DNA of 64,000 nucleotides from Bemisia tabaci (taxonomy: Eukaryota > Arthropoda > Insecta > Hemiptera > Aleyrodidae): assembly GCF_918797505.1 (NCBI RefSeq), contig NC_092795.1, positions 248,001-312,000 of the forward strand, given 5' to 3'. This document shows positions 48,363 through 58,928 of this stretch, piece by piece (position 1 is the stretch's first letter; each line of letters opens with the position of its first letter). A program made the translations under genes and the position numbers. A model generated the notes under the pieces. It was not told the origin of the DNA, made no database searches, and was given only the letters and a program-made list of their open reading frames with translations.

Positions 48363-48930
48363 GGTTGTTGCTGCAAAAAAATAGTTTCCCACAACCTGCT
48401 ATACAATGCTCCAGTGACCATGTAAGTTAGCCCGAGCACTAACTTTTCGGGAAGAAAGCCTTTCCCCTACCTGGTTTCTCGCGTAATATCCGCCCGAGTT
48501 TCACATATCTTCCGTTTCTCCTCATCGCAGCTTCCATCAAACCGCAATCGCCCGGAAACTAGGACCGCACATCTTATCTGATAAAATCGTTCAACCTTTA
48601 GACCGATTCTGGGGGGTTAGGCTAGACTAGTCGATGAGTCAACTGTTGATCTAATTTCATTACGTGAACGTAGAAGAAAAACGGGGTAAAAAATCACTAA
48701 TGTGTGATCAATTTTCAAGGACAATTCTGTAATTTCTCCTACAATTTTAAATAGATTAAAACGCGTAATATCCCAAATCTAGGCTCAGATCCGAATTCCT
48801 CATGAAAAATTGATGATATTTCATGTATCATATGTTAAAATAGCGTGAAGGAAAAAGGTTTAACGACGCGTATATGTAGATTCTGTCATACTACCCGTTT
48901 GAACTACGCCGCCGCGCCGCGCCGGTCGCC

Positions 48931-48994
48931 CGAGATGCAACCGAACGGGGAAGCGCCGGCCGGCGCTTATTACTAAGCGTTCGGTTTCGTCTCG
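48931..48994. repeat. Nested cruciform-forming palindrome
   Basis: A perfect 18-bp palindrome AAGCGCCGGCCGGCGCTT (48951-48968) is flanked by an outer inverted pair: CGAGATGCAACCGAACG (48931-48947) and CGTTCGGTTTCGTCTCG (48978-48994), 15 of 17 matching. It lies directly after CpG-dense GCCGCCGCGCCGCGCC. Confidence 0.85.
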
Positions 48995-49129
48995 AGGAAT
49001 TCCTCACGATAAATTCTTATTCTTCCTCCTCCGCTGACCTACTGAGCACTACCCATGTTGCCACGTTGGATTCATATGCTCGAATCAGTATGTCTACGTT
49101 ACGTCTCTTTCCTTCACGCTATGCTCTGG

Positions 49130-50480
49130 TATGATACATGAAATTATATCAATTTTTAACGAGAAATCCGAATCTGATCTTCGATTCTGGGTATCACGCG
49201 TTTTAAGTCAAATTTTCCAAATTCGAAAATCTGAAATGACTGACGTGGCTTAAAATGCCATCTCGGCTCCTGTTCGATGGATTTTCCTGAAATTCGGTGT
49301 CAGAGTATGATACATGAAATCGCATCGATTTTTTACGAGGAATCCGAATCTGAGCTTCGATTTTGGGGATCACGCGTTTTACATCAAAATCTGTCAAAAT
49401 TCAAAAAATTCAAAATTCGAAAATCCGAAATGGCTTAAAATGCTATCTCGGCCCCTGTTCGATGGATTTTTCTGAAATTCGGTGTCAAGAGGTATTTTTC
49501 GACGGAAAACTCGAATTTTTAGTCCATTTTTTAAAATTCTCAAATTGAAGATGGCGGACGTGAGCTAAAATGCTATCTCGGTTTCTGTTTGTTCGAGTCT
49601 TGTGAAACGCGGTATCACACGGTATTTTTCAACGGAAAACTCGAATTTTTAGTCAATTTTTTAAAATTCTCAAATCCAAAATGTTGGATGTGGCCTAAAA
49701 TGAGCCTCGGTTCTGGCCTCCGTTTCTGTTCGTTTGAGTTTTGTGAACCGCGAGATCAGGGGTACTTTTCGACGGGAAACTTGAATTTTTAGTCGATTTT
49801 TGAAAATTCTCAAATCCAAGATGGCAGACGTGGCCTAAAATGCTATGTCGGCTCCTGTTCGATGGATTTTTTTGAAACTCGGTCTGATATTCAAAATTCG
49901 AAAATCCGAAATGGCTTAAAATGCTATCTCGGCCCCTGTTCGATGGATTTTTCTGAAATTCGGTGTCAAGAGGTATTTTTCGACGGAAAACTCGAATTTT
50001 TAGTCCATTTTTTAAAATTCTCAAATTGAAGATGGCGGACGTGAGCTAAAATGCTATCTCGGTTTCTGTTTGTTCGAGTCTTGTGAAACGCGGTATCACA
50101 CGGTATTTTTCAACGGAAAACTCGAATTTTTAGTCAATTTTTTAAAATTCTCAAATCCAAAATGTTGGATGTGGCCTAAAATGAGCCTCGGTTCTGGCCT
50201 CCGTTTCTGTTCGTTTGAGTTTTGTGAACCGCGAGATCAGGGGTACTTTTCGACGGGAAACTTGAATTTTTAGTCGATTTTTGAAAATTCTCAAATCCAA
50301 GATGGCAGACGTGGCCTAAAATGCTATGTCGGCTCCTGTTCGATGGATTTTTTTGAAACTCGCTGTCTGAGGGTATTTTTCGACCGGAAACTCGAATTTT
50401 TACTATGTTTAAAAATTCTCAAATCCAAGATGGCGGACGTGGCCTAAAAAGCTATGTCGGCTCCTGTTCGGTGGATTTAT
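49130..50480. repeat. Satellite-like tandem array, ~120-bp units
   Basis: Units carry AAGATGGCGGACGTGGCC, TAAAATGCTATCTCGGC, CCTGTTCGATGGATTTTT, TGAAATTCGGTGTC and GACGGAAAACTCGAATTTTT. The first two (from 49130) are longer, with GATACATGAAAT, GAATCTGA and ATCACGCGTTTTA blocks. Stops are absent from some frames, giving repeated, non-biological open frames such as 49589-49792 and 50070-50273, which are identical. Confidence 0.85.
49408..50362 (+). repeat. Perfect 474-bp tandem duplication within the array
   Basis: 49408-49881 and 49889-50362 are base-for-base identical by eye, at an offset of 481. The basic 120-bp units inside are well diverged from each other. The higher-order duplication is therefore far younger than the array, or is an assembly duplication. 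Confidence 0.85.
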
Positions 50481-50594
50481 GGCGCCCCCTTACTACATGC
50501 CTACTCTTGTATTTCTATACAGCCGCAAATTTAGGGTCAAGGGGCGCCTGACCGTCTATGGACCAGGTGGAGTTTTTATCCTGAAAATTTACCT

Positions 50595-50880
50595 TTAGAC
50601 GGCAATGCTCTTTATATATTGTCTATGGTTTTTATGCCCCCCCCCCTTTCTCGCAGACTCTCTTTTCACTTTTCTTGCCTCCTTTTTCCATCCATTTCCC
50701 CCATTCTTCCTTGCTTCCACCGCCCAACCTTGTTTCCTTTTCCTTTTTCCCCTTGTCCCTTCTTCCCTTTTTTCTTTTCCTTTTTCCCCCTTTTTTCCCC
50801 TCTCTTCTTCTTTCGTGGCGCCCCCCAAAGGCTGGCGCCCGTGTGCGCCGCACGCCCTGCACACGCCCTAAGTCTGGGCC
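50595..50880 (+). repeat. Polypyrimidine tract
   Basis: Nearly pure C/T on the plus strand from about 50637 to 50816. The overlapping long frames on both strands here (for example 50632-51075 minus) are low-complexity artefacts. It directly precedes the LINE fragment. Confidence 0.75.
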
Positions 50881-50914
50881 TGGAGGCGACCGGAGTTTCA
50901 ATACGAAAGCACAA

Positions 50915-52440
50915 AAACTGAGTGTATTAACAACGTGGAGGTCCACCTGGAGGATGTGGTAAAAGCAATTAGGGGTTTTAAGAATTGCAGGGCTCCTGGC
51001 CCGGGAAATATACCGGCACAGTTGATCAAATGTGGAACTTGCAAGTTGTTTAGGCGCTTGAGGGACTTGATGCAAGATTGTATTGCAACTGGTAATGTTC
51101 CGAAAGAATGGAAAGAATCTTGGGTGATAGCGTGGTATAAGAGGAAAGGCAGAAAGGACGACTGTGATAACTACAGGGGCTTATCAGTCCCAGGAACGCT
51201 GAGCAAGATAATTGGCAAGATTCTGAAAGCAAAGATCGAGGTTCAGAACATGAAGCGGAGGAGCAAGCCGGTTTCAGAGCAGGGAGATCAACGATCGATC
51301 ATTTATTTACCATCACCCAAGTGATCGAAAAGAAAATGATAGTGGGCCAGGGGTTGCATTTGGTGTTTGTGGACCTGCAGAAAGCCTACGATAGTGTGCC
51401 GTTAGTGAAGCTTTGGGAAGCCTTGAACAAAAGTGGTTTTAGGGGGGGGGGGGGGGTTGGTGAATGCTATTAAGGAATTTTGTAATGGGACGTATGCTAG
51501 GATTAAATCACACGGGGGCTTATCCCCCGGATTTTTTGTAACTAAGGGATAAGGATGTTGCCTGTCGCCAACCTTGTTTAAAATTTATCTGGAAACTGCA
51601 TTGAAAGAATGGAAGAGGAAATGTGCAAATATGGGCGTCCCACTGGAAGATGGTGGCACACTCTATATTCTATGCTTTGCTGATGATCAGGTGGTGGTGG
51701 CGCAAGGCGAAGAAGATGCAGATTACATGACACGCAAGTTAGTGGAGGAATATCGAATATGGGGCCTTGATGTTAGTGTCTCCAAAACTGAAAAATTGGT
51801 TATTGGTGGTGATCAGCAAGGTATAGAGTTGGAGGATGGCCGGTAACGGATGTGAAGAGTATAAATACCTTGGAGTATGGCTGACCCAAGATGGGAAGTT
51901 TGATCTGGCCATCAGAGAACGTAATGTGCAAGGAAGAAAAGCCATCGTTATGTTAAACGAGGTTCTCTGGGATCAGAGAATCTCGAAGGAAAATAAACGG
52001 AGAATTTACAGCGCCATCGTGAAGAGCATAATTACGTACGGGAGTGAGGTCTGGCAATTAAAAAAAAGATCCGAGGATATCTTACGGGCAACCGAAATGG
52101 ACTTTTGGCGAAGGTCTGCAAGGATCTCGCGGAGAGAGCGCGTTCGTAATGAACGAGTGCGTGGAATAATGGGAGTTGAGGAAGATATTGTGCACGATAT
52201 CAAAACCAGGCAGCTGGTTTGGTATGGACATGTGCGGAGAATGGCAGATAGTAGGTTGCCCAAAAAGGTATTTGATTGGGTTCCTCCCGGAAGAAGGCGG
52301 CGTGGACGTCCAGTAAAAGGTTGGCGAGAGGGAGTGGAGGGGGAGATCAGACGGTGTAATCTGCCCGATGATTTGTGGGAGGATCGATTCCGATGGCGAT
52401 TTGGAGTCGCAGAGCGCTCTAGTGCGCTGAGGTAGCGGCT
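50915..52440 (+). pseudogene. Broken LINE reverse transcriptase (RTE/BovB-like)
   Basis: This is the 3' part of a non-LTR retrotransposon ORF2. In order it encodes the pre-RT segment (NCRAPGPGNIPAQLIK, about 50980), NYRGLSV (51170), EEQAGFRAGRSTIDHL (51258), motif A FVDLQKAYDS (51370), CCLSPTLFKIYL (51555), motif C FADD (51675), KYLGVWL (51860) and the C-terminal LVWYGHVRRM and RRRRGRPVKGW region (52215-52330). It is inactive: there is a frameshift near 51240, a G-homopolymer at about 51441-51456, an in-frame TAA before CCLSP (about 51548), and another shift near 51836. The endonuclease and 5' half are absent. The C-terminal GHVRRM/RGRP pattern suggests the RTE clade, which is inference. It has no poly(A) tail. 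Confidence 0.85.
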
Positions 52441-53147
52441 TGATATGAATGTATGTTGCGTATAGTGCTTTAACTCATTTTGTTGTTGAAATCGTTAGGT
52501 CTATATCATTATAGTTAAGTTGATGTTCTTTCTATTTCTTCAAATAGTTTTGACAAGATTTCTAAGATATTTTCACGAGGGAGCGTAAACGTAAAGTTCA
52601 AGTTTTAACAATATCTAGTTGTTCATGGTGGAAAATTACAAGGACTCTCTTCACCGAGGAACATTCAAAGGTAGCAGTAATTTGAGTCGTCGTGAGCTAT
52701 GAAAAATTAAAGTGGCGTCTTTCTTGAGACTTCGCGGCTTTAGATTCTAAATCTTAGCTTAGAGGAGCTCATAGGCTTATTTAAATTTTAAACATGATGC
52801 ATTCAAAGCAGCGAGTTTTACTTAACCGTGAGATAAGAAGAAGAAAACGCCTTCAAACAAGCTGACTATGCAATCTGAACGATAAGAGGTATTGGAGACA
52901 AACTCATAAGTCTCATGCGATGCGACGCTCACGATAAAGAGTTCCTTACCTATTTTTAAAGCTCTAGACTGTTTGTTCAAAAATATAACGGAGAGCAATT
53001 TTAACAACCTCGCGTAAAATTCAACATTTTAAGTTCAGCAATAGACGTTGCGAAGATATTACAATCATGTGCCTTAATAAAAGATTCAAAATGTAAAAGA
53101 AATTTTTTTTCAGGTTTTGAAAATTTTAAAGTAGGTTCTTACAAAAT
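52441..53147. other. No recognisable gene; possible LINE 3' UTR at left
   Basis: AT-rich, without long frames. The first 100-200 bp may be the 3' untranslated part of the LINE fragment, but no tail or target duplication shows where it ends. Confidence 0.4.
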
Positions 53148-53614
53148 ACATTGAATCACGTAAACCGTGGGTCCGGCTCGGTTTAGTACAGAGCGAGACA
53201 AGTCTATCGGAGCCCCGTGATGGGCGGGCGGGGAAGGGGAAAGAGCGTGTGTCCCAAGCACTCGAAGAGACTGCAGAGAGGCAATGGAGAATTCGTTAGG
53301 TACTGCGCTCGGTTTTTCACGAATATCTCGTTTAGAGTCAATTTTCAGTCTCCTAAGAAGAAAAGTTTTAGAACATATACTTTGACAACCGAACAGCAAT
53401 GTTTCATTTTTCCGAACTAATTATTAACCGAGAAAAAAAGCCTCACAATCCGACAAAAATTCACTGCAGCCGCTACCGCGCATGCGCAGATAGGCGCAAC
53501 TGGGACACACGAACTCATCGATGCGGGTCGGTGCCAACACTTATCGGCATGCGAATTTTTTTAAGTTGTCTCGCCTTCCGTAACACAAGATGCACGGTCA
53601 ACGTGATTCAATGT
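53148..53614. mobile_element. Inverted-repeat MITE (467 bp)
   Basis: ACATTGAATCACGTAAACCG on the left pairs with the right end ACGGTCAACGTGATTCAATG. The arm is about 22 bp with two mismatches. Subterminal GAGCGAGACAAG and TTGTCTCGCC may also pair. No transposase is present, and the minus-strand frame 53139-53399 lies inside it and is probably spurious. Confidence 0.65.
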
Positions 53615-53980
53615 TTTTTGTTTTTACCTACCTACCTACTTTACATTTTGACAAAATCATACAATTTCTTCCTTTTGGATTTTACATTTTTCACAATAGC
53701 GATTCATTTTAATCCCTTGCAAGAGTCTACTTTCGAAGTTATAGGTAGGTACTATTAAATTTCACTCGAGATTCATTGAAATTCTCTTTTGTATGTAGCA
53801 ATGTCAAAGGTCTCCATAAACCTCCCTATAGATCACAATACAAACCATACGAGACTTCCTAGGAGAATGAGCTGTTTCAGGAATGGTACCTATGGACCGA
53901 ACGCGGTCCTCAAGTTTTGCACTGGGTCATTAAACCAAGTTGTTTCAAAAAAGAAAATACTTAAAAAATAAAAAATAATA

Positions 53981-53982
<2 letters not shown>

Positions 53983-54011
<29 letters not shown>
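53983..54011 (+). repeat. Poly(A) tail-like run
   Basis: A-run of 29, preceded by AATAAAAAATAATAATA (53968-53982). This resembles the 3' end of a retroposon on the plus strand, but its body is not recognised. Confidence 0.7.
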
Positions 54012-54015
<4 letters not shown>

Positions 54016-54699
54016 GCGGACATAGGGTAAAATAACGTAAACCAAGATTGCAATAAATTTGCAAATGGCTCAAGGCGCCTTCAATTGGTTGCGGTGATAA
54101 AAGACACTCAGCTTACACATGCTACGACGACGCGACGCTGCTTGAAAACATCTCCATGCAACTGTTCGTCCTCGAAAGATGTCCGTATTGCATAAGTAAA
54201 AATATAAAGGCACAGAAGTGGATTGAGATGAACCAGTCGGATTTGAGAGGCATCTTAGAGTTGCCTTCCAGACTTCCAGAGTGAGGGTAGCTTATTGGAA
54301 TCATTAAGGTGTTTCCTTATTTTAAAAGCCATTTTGGCTCATAGACATTGATTACCTAAATATATTAAAATCCAAGATACCTTGAAAAACCAATTTTATT
54401 TTTCATCCGAAAGATGGTAGATTCAACTTTCAGGTGCTTTACAGCCGATGAATCTTACCTTTTACTACAATAGAGGCATCTTAAAGGAAAGGGAGCAAAG
54501 TCTATTTTGCTGATAAGCGCCACAACACTATTATTCTTACGCAATCCGGGGCTCATCAGAAAAATGGGCTTAGCTCCCTTAGCATCATGATTCCTCCATT
54601 TAACTCCCATTTTGTGATGAATAACTAATTAATATTTTAGTCTTCTTTTAGAAACAACGCATGTACTAATTGATGTTCCCATGCAGACAAACGCTTTTC

Positions 54700-54935
54700 C
54701 TTTTTCTTCTTGATCACCTACATTTTCCTCTCCTTGCAATATTATGCAACTTATTTTTCCTCTTTATCTTCTTATCCACTTTGCTGTCCTTCTCGCTCTG
54801 ATTCCCTTTCTTGCGTTCTTTCTTCTTTCTTCCACTTCATCTTCCTATTTCTCCTATTTTTCTTTCCTCTTTTTCTCTCTTTTCCTTTTTACTTCCTCTG
54901 CTTTTTTCTCTTCTTTTGTTCTTAATCCTCCTCTT

Positions 54936-54936
<1 letters not shown>
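54700..54936 (+). repeat. Polypyrimidine tract
   Basis: C/T-rich for about 230 bp, directly abutting the poly(T) run. It produces spurious phenylalanine/leucine/serine-rich frames. Confidence 0.75.
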
Positions 54937-54980
<44 letters not shown>

Positions 54981-55085
54981 CGCGTACACGTGGTATACCA
55001 CCTTTCCGATCGTTTCGAACCCCCACTCGATATAATTTATTGAGTGTCTGAGTTGCTTACCAACCGGAAAGTGACTGGCGAGCTC
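54937..55085 (-). mobile_element. Probable tRNA-derived SINE
   Basis: Reading the minus strand from about 55085 there is CCGGTTGGTAAGCAACTC, resembling a tRNA box A and D-arm. Next comes CACTC...GAGTG as an anticodon-like stem, then GGGGGTTCGAAACG, close to the box B consensus GGTTCGANTCC. Then comes a short unrelated body and a 42-base A tail (T on the plus strand, 54937-54978). Box spacing of about 40 bp suits an internal Pol III promoter. No second copy is recognised in the window and the target duplication is obscured by the adjoining purine-rich tract. Confidence 0.5.
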
Positions 55086-55947
55086 GTCCTGAATCTTTGA
55101 GAGCTTGTAAAAAAGTTACTAATGCTTCAATCTTTTAGGTTGATGGGTTTTCTGTTTTTTGGTAATTTTCTTACTGTAAATCCTAAAGATGAAGGGGCTT
55201 CGTTATTTAGTTTCTTTTTAATACTTATAAATCCGTGCCCCGTTGATTTAAAATATCGATGGTGAAAGTGCAGAAGTGCGGATCTCAATTTTTGACAGTT
55301 TTGAGTTAACTGCATAAACAAGTTGTTGAAGATGTCGTCTATCTACCAGCAAGAGATTATAATCGAAAAAAATCGGGAAGACACCTAAAACAGTAGAGCT
55401 TTTTTCGCGTATCTCGGGCTTAAGTGCAGATGCGTATCTCGTTCTGGCCCCTTCATTTGATCCGGCGCGCATTATGCACAACGCGCGCTCCTCAGCGTTT
55501 CCCGCCAACAGCGCATACTTACACCAGTTCATCAGCTGTTCTGTGTTTTTATTTATTTTCTGGAATTCGCTGTTTTTGAAAATTTGCTAAATGCTTATCA
55601 CTCGAAGGCTCTTCAGTATCATTTCTTCATAGGTACTTACCTATTATACTGGCGGCGGGAGGCTTCTAGGCCAATGCAATCATGAACTGACGGTTCATCA
55701 CAACGGTCAGTTGTATTAGAGCCAATCGAGTCAAACAACGCTTCATCTATCGCAATGGATCAAGTAAAGCTTCTAAACAAGTTATGAAATGAATAGGTAA
55801 ACTCTATTTTTGATTTTAATGATCAAGAGCAGGTTCAAAACGCTAATCCAGAAATGCGTACCTCGTGATCAAATGCCATTTTCCAATCAAACAATGCTTG
55901 ATCCAGGCGTATGAGATCAACCTAAAGCTTCTGATATGCTATTGAAA

Positions 55948-56232
55948 AGGCCTGCATAGACGATCAAATTCCCGAACCAATTTCGATCAAAGTAGCATCA
56001 AAGTGTCGGGAGTCATCAGTCTTAAACTCATTAATTTGCTTCATTTTAAAATGAAAACTCGGCAGAAATGTTTCCTGTGGCAGGAAATGATGAATGGTGG
56101 CACTCCGTTCTGGGCTTCCTTTGAACAAAAAAGTGCGGCCCGTCAAAATTTGATGGTAGATGGTGACCACCAGTCATCAGCATGTCTACTTTGATCGGAA
56201 TTGGTTCGGAATTTGATCGTCTATGCAGGGCT
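55948..56232. mobile_element. Harbinger-like MITE (285 bp) in copy B
   Basis: The left end AGGCCTGCATAGACGATCAA pairs with a right end that reads AGCCCTGCATAGACGATCAA when reverse-complemented. The arms continue for about 50 bp through GAACCAATT and GATCAAAGTAG. The flanks are AAA on the left and TAA on the right, and copy A has ATTGTAAGC at this point. A 3-bp TAA target duplication, decayed on the left, fits PIF/Harbinger. The open frame 56003-56194 is internal and non-homologous to any transposase I know. Confidence 0.75.
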
Positions 56233-56775
56233 TAAGCGTGAAACTCTTTTTCAAAACTTTAAATGATCAAAATCCGCCAACAACAGGTTTAAACCACTAG
56301 TTGCAAACAGGGCCGGATTTATTACCTACTTGCCGCCCATGGGCCGCCTGTATTTTGCCGGCCTTTCTCATCGTTTTGAAACATAGATACAAACCATCAT
56401 ACATAGGGTGTCCCAAAACAACTGAGACCAAGTCTGTAATTCGGAAAGTATGATAGATACCGAAATGCGGTTTGTGAGAGATTGTAGCCCATACTATTAG
56501 CTATCAAATCTCAAAATTTGAGCTTATTCGGATGAAAACTCACCGAGTTATAACATTTTTTCGGGGACGAGTCGAACAGAACCCTCCACTATTTTCGAGT
56601 GATATTTTTCACTTCGCGCGAACTGTTCGTGAGTGGCGCTGCAGATCGCGACGCTATGGATCAGGTGGAGGGATGAAGTGGTCACTGTTCTGGATGCAGG
56701 TTTTATCCTATTAACATGTGTTTTCATTGCAATCGTCCGCGGGAAAGCTTTGTGCAGCCGAAACCGTCAAGCGTA

Positions 56776-57001
56776 CTGTCACTCAGGCTAACTTTGTGCG
56801 AAAGGGTCTAACTTTGTGCAAATGGGAATTTCACTTATTTTGCTTTATTTCTTCTTTTTCTCAAAGAGCATTGCCAACCTATTATTTTTCTATGGCAGCC
56901 CATAGCTTCCTTTCCCTCCTATATGTAACAGTTGGTACTTAAGTGAAATTTACATTTGCACAAAGTTAGACCCTATCGCACAAAGTTAGCCTGAGTGACA
57001 G
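56776..57001. mobile_element. TA-flanked MITE inserted in the mariner left arm
   Basis: The ends CTGTCACTCAGGCTAACTTT are identical on both strands and the arms are about 62 bp with three or four mismatches. Each arm contains two copies of CTAACTTTGTGC. TA flanks both sides (56774-56775 and 57002-57003). Removing the element and one TA restores CAAGCGTAACCGAGTG, matching CAAGCGTAACCAAGTG in the uninterrupted right arm. This is a Tc1/mariner-type MITE, the youngest layer of the stack. Confidence 0.85.
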
Positions 57002-57028
57002 TAACCGAGTGTTTTCTCGCGAAGCGCA

Positions 57029-57205
57029 ATGAGTTTGCCCGCTGAGTTGAAACAAGAACAACGTTATGCCATTCGCTATTCCGTTCGCCGCGGCCTTTCT
57101 GCCTTCGATACTTTAAATGAGATGACAGTTGCTTATGGACTAAATCGACTTGGAAAAGTACCATTCTTCGTTGGTATAAATGCTTTTCCGAGGGTCGAGA
57201 GTCGG
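57029..57205 (+). pseudogene. Mariner transposase N-terminal HTH fragment
   Basis: From ATG at 57029 the frame reads ELKQEQRYAIRYSVRRGLSA then NEMTVAYG. After a one-base frameshift near 57140 it continues KSTWKSTILRWYKCFSEGRE. This is the pattern of the first helix-turn-helix domain of mariner transposases (LKQEQRxxI ... WYKxFxEGRES). It breaks off at about 60 residues where the inverted right arm begins. The second HTH and the whole DDE catalytic domain are absent. Recognition of the HTH is by family pattern; no search was run. Confidence 0.7.
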
Positions 57206-58507
57206 CAGCTTGTTTCAACTCAGCGGGCGAACTCATTGCGCTTCGCGAGAAAACACTTGGTTACGCTTGACGGTTTCGGCTGCACAAAGCTTTCCCGCGG
57301 ACGATTGCAATGAAAACACATGTTAATAGGATAAAACCTGCATCCAGAACAGTGACCACTTCATCCCTCCACCTGATCCATAGCGTCGCGATCTGCAGCG
57401 CCTCTCACGAACAGTTCGCGAAATGAAAAATATCACTCGAAAATAGTGGAGGGTTCTGTTCGACTCGTCCCCGAATGTTATAACTCGGCGAGTTTTCATC
57501 CGAATAAGCTCAAATTTTGAGATTTGATAGCTAATAGTATGGGCTACAATCTCTCACAAACCGCATTTCGATATCTATCATACTTTTTGAATTACAGACT
57601 TGGTCTCAGTTGTTTTGGGACACCCTATGTATGAACGTGCCGGAGGACCCCTGAGGGGTGCATAAGACGCTTTTACTCGTGTTGGGCACATTTTTTGTGA
57701 AAGCCCTTTCAACACTAGCAAAAGTTAACGGAACTTCGTGCGAAAATTGAGTTCCGTAGGTAAACCTATCTCTGTGTGGACGAGGCCTATCATTTACAAC
57801 AAAAGAACGAAACAATGATGAAAGAATAAACATGAATGTGGTTTAATGATTTTAATTTCCGCCACCACGCCAACCGCACTGTGTTTGGCGCAATGCGTGA
57901 AGTATCCCTACAGTCTTGTAAGCGCTATGCGTTTCAAGCCGACCGCTGAGCGCTGCTGACACTACATTTAATGCAATGCGTGAAGTTTTCATGGAGTCTT
58001 GTAGGCGCTAATATGTGTTTCATGCTGACCGGCGCGCCGAGGGCTTCTCCTTTCCATCTCAAGTCCTCGTCCTTCATCATCGCTCTCTGCGCCGCGCCGC
58101 TTCAGGCCAAATTTCGTAATTGGTTTCTCTCTCAACTCGACTAATAAAAGGCGCTGTCTCTTGTATCACCGAAAGATGAGCAAATTATAAATTACTAAAC
58201 TTTAACTCTCAGGAAATGAGAGATTTTTTCGCCTTTTCTCGTTTGTAATTTTTTTTCTGAATCAGATATTTTTCTTGACACCTACATTTGAAAAAATTAC
58301 AACACGTGGCCACCCCCTAAATCCGGCCTTGATTGCAAAAATACGTAACTCGTGATGGAGTGTCAATTCTTAGTGCCGAAAACGCGAATCTCGGCATTTC
58401 TGCCATATTTTTAACAGTTCGAGAAAATATTCAAAATGCTGACGGAGTGTGAAAAATCATCTTATTCTTGCTATACTCAAGAAATATTACCCTTCTACTG
58501 ACAATAA

Positions 58508-58928
58508 GGCCTTGTCTCCACGAGCCTTTTCACGAGATTTGTCCCAGGGAAAAATCCCACTTACGAAGTTGGGAAAAATATTGAGTTAATCAATATTTTT
58601 CCCAGTACCAAGTATGGTACTTGTACCCCTAGGATCCACTGAGAGAAGAAGAAGAAGTGAAAACGAATCGTGCGATATTTTATTCATTACTACATTGTTA
58701 ATGTTTGTTTAGTTAAAAAATGTGTCTAATTGTCATTTGAGTGCAATTATTATTTTAATCCCAGTTAAATACTCGACTTTAACTAATGTATCTTCCCGCG
58801 CAACCTAGTCGCAGGACTGTATGAGCTCCGTCCCGTGGAGACGGTAACTGGGAAAAATCCCAGAAGTTTCATTCCTGCGATTCGAACTTGGGACAAATCC
58901 CATGAAAACGTCCCGTGGAGACACGGCC
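58508..58928. mobile_element. Harbinger-like MITE (421 bp) in copy B
   Basis: The ends are GGCCTTGTCTCCACGAG on the left and GGCCGTGTCTCCACGGG read from the right. The flanks are TAA (58505-58507) and TAT (58929-58931), and copy A reads CAATAAGGAGG here, so the duplicated target was TAA. A central palindrome spans 58581-58613 (GGGAAAAATATTGA / TCAATATTTTTCCC). The TWA target and GGCC-type ends fit PIF/Harbinger. No transposase is present. Confidence 0.8.

Larger units (their letters stand above)
56402..57629. mobile_element. Mariner-derived element with ~424-bp inverted arms
   Basis: The ends read CATAGGGTGTCCCAAAACAA on both strands, with TA directly outside (56400-56401 and 57630-57631). 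The hAT copy at 6698-7597 shows the pre-insertion site, CCATCAAATGAACG against CCATCATATGAACG. The left arm, minus its own insertion, and the right arm (about 57206-57629) are each about 424 bp and about 95% identical by eye. They enclose only about 152 bp of unique sequence. The arms include the transposase start codon, so the start ATG and first codons exist twice in opposite directions. The element cannot encode a full transposase. Confidence 0.85.
56308..58331 (-). mobile_element. hAT-like element copy 2, interrupted
   Basis: The ends are CAGGGCCGGATTTATTACC on the left and CAAGGCCGGATTTAGGGGG read from the right. The flanking octamers are GTTGCAAA (56300-56307) and ATTGCAAA (58332-58339), 7 of 8 identical. 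It aligns in reverse orientation to 6698-7597. Without the mariner-derived insertion it is about 800 bp. It keeps two, not three, of the internal 75-bp repeats (57880-58040). Confidence 0.85.

Noticed and set aside
49130..50480. CRISPR array or coding repeats
   Set aside because: Units are contiguous with no spacers; identical open frames come from the duplicated satellite DNA.
50632..51075. 147-codon minus-strand frame
   Set aside because: Antisense of the polypyrimidine tract and the LINE; lysine/glutamate-rich artefact.
54744..55043. Serine/phenylalanine-rich 99-codon frame
   Set aside because: Translation of the C/T tract and poly(T) run.
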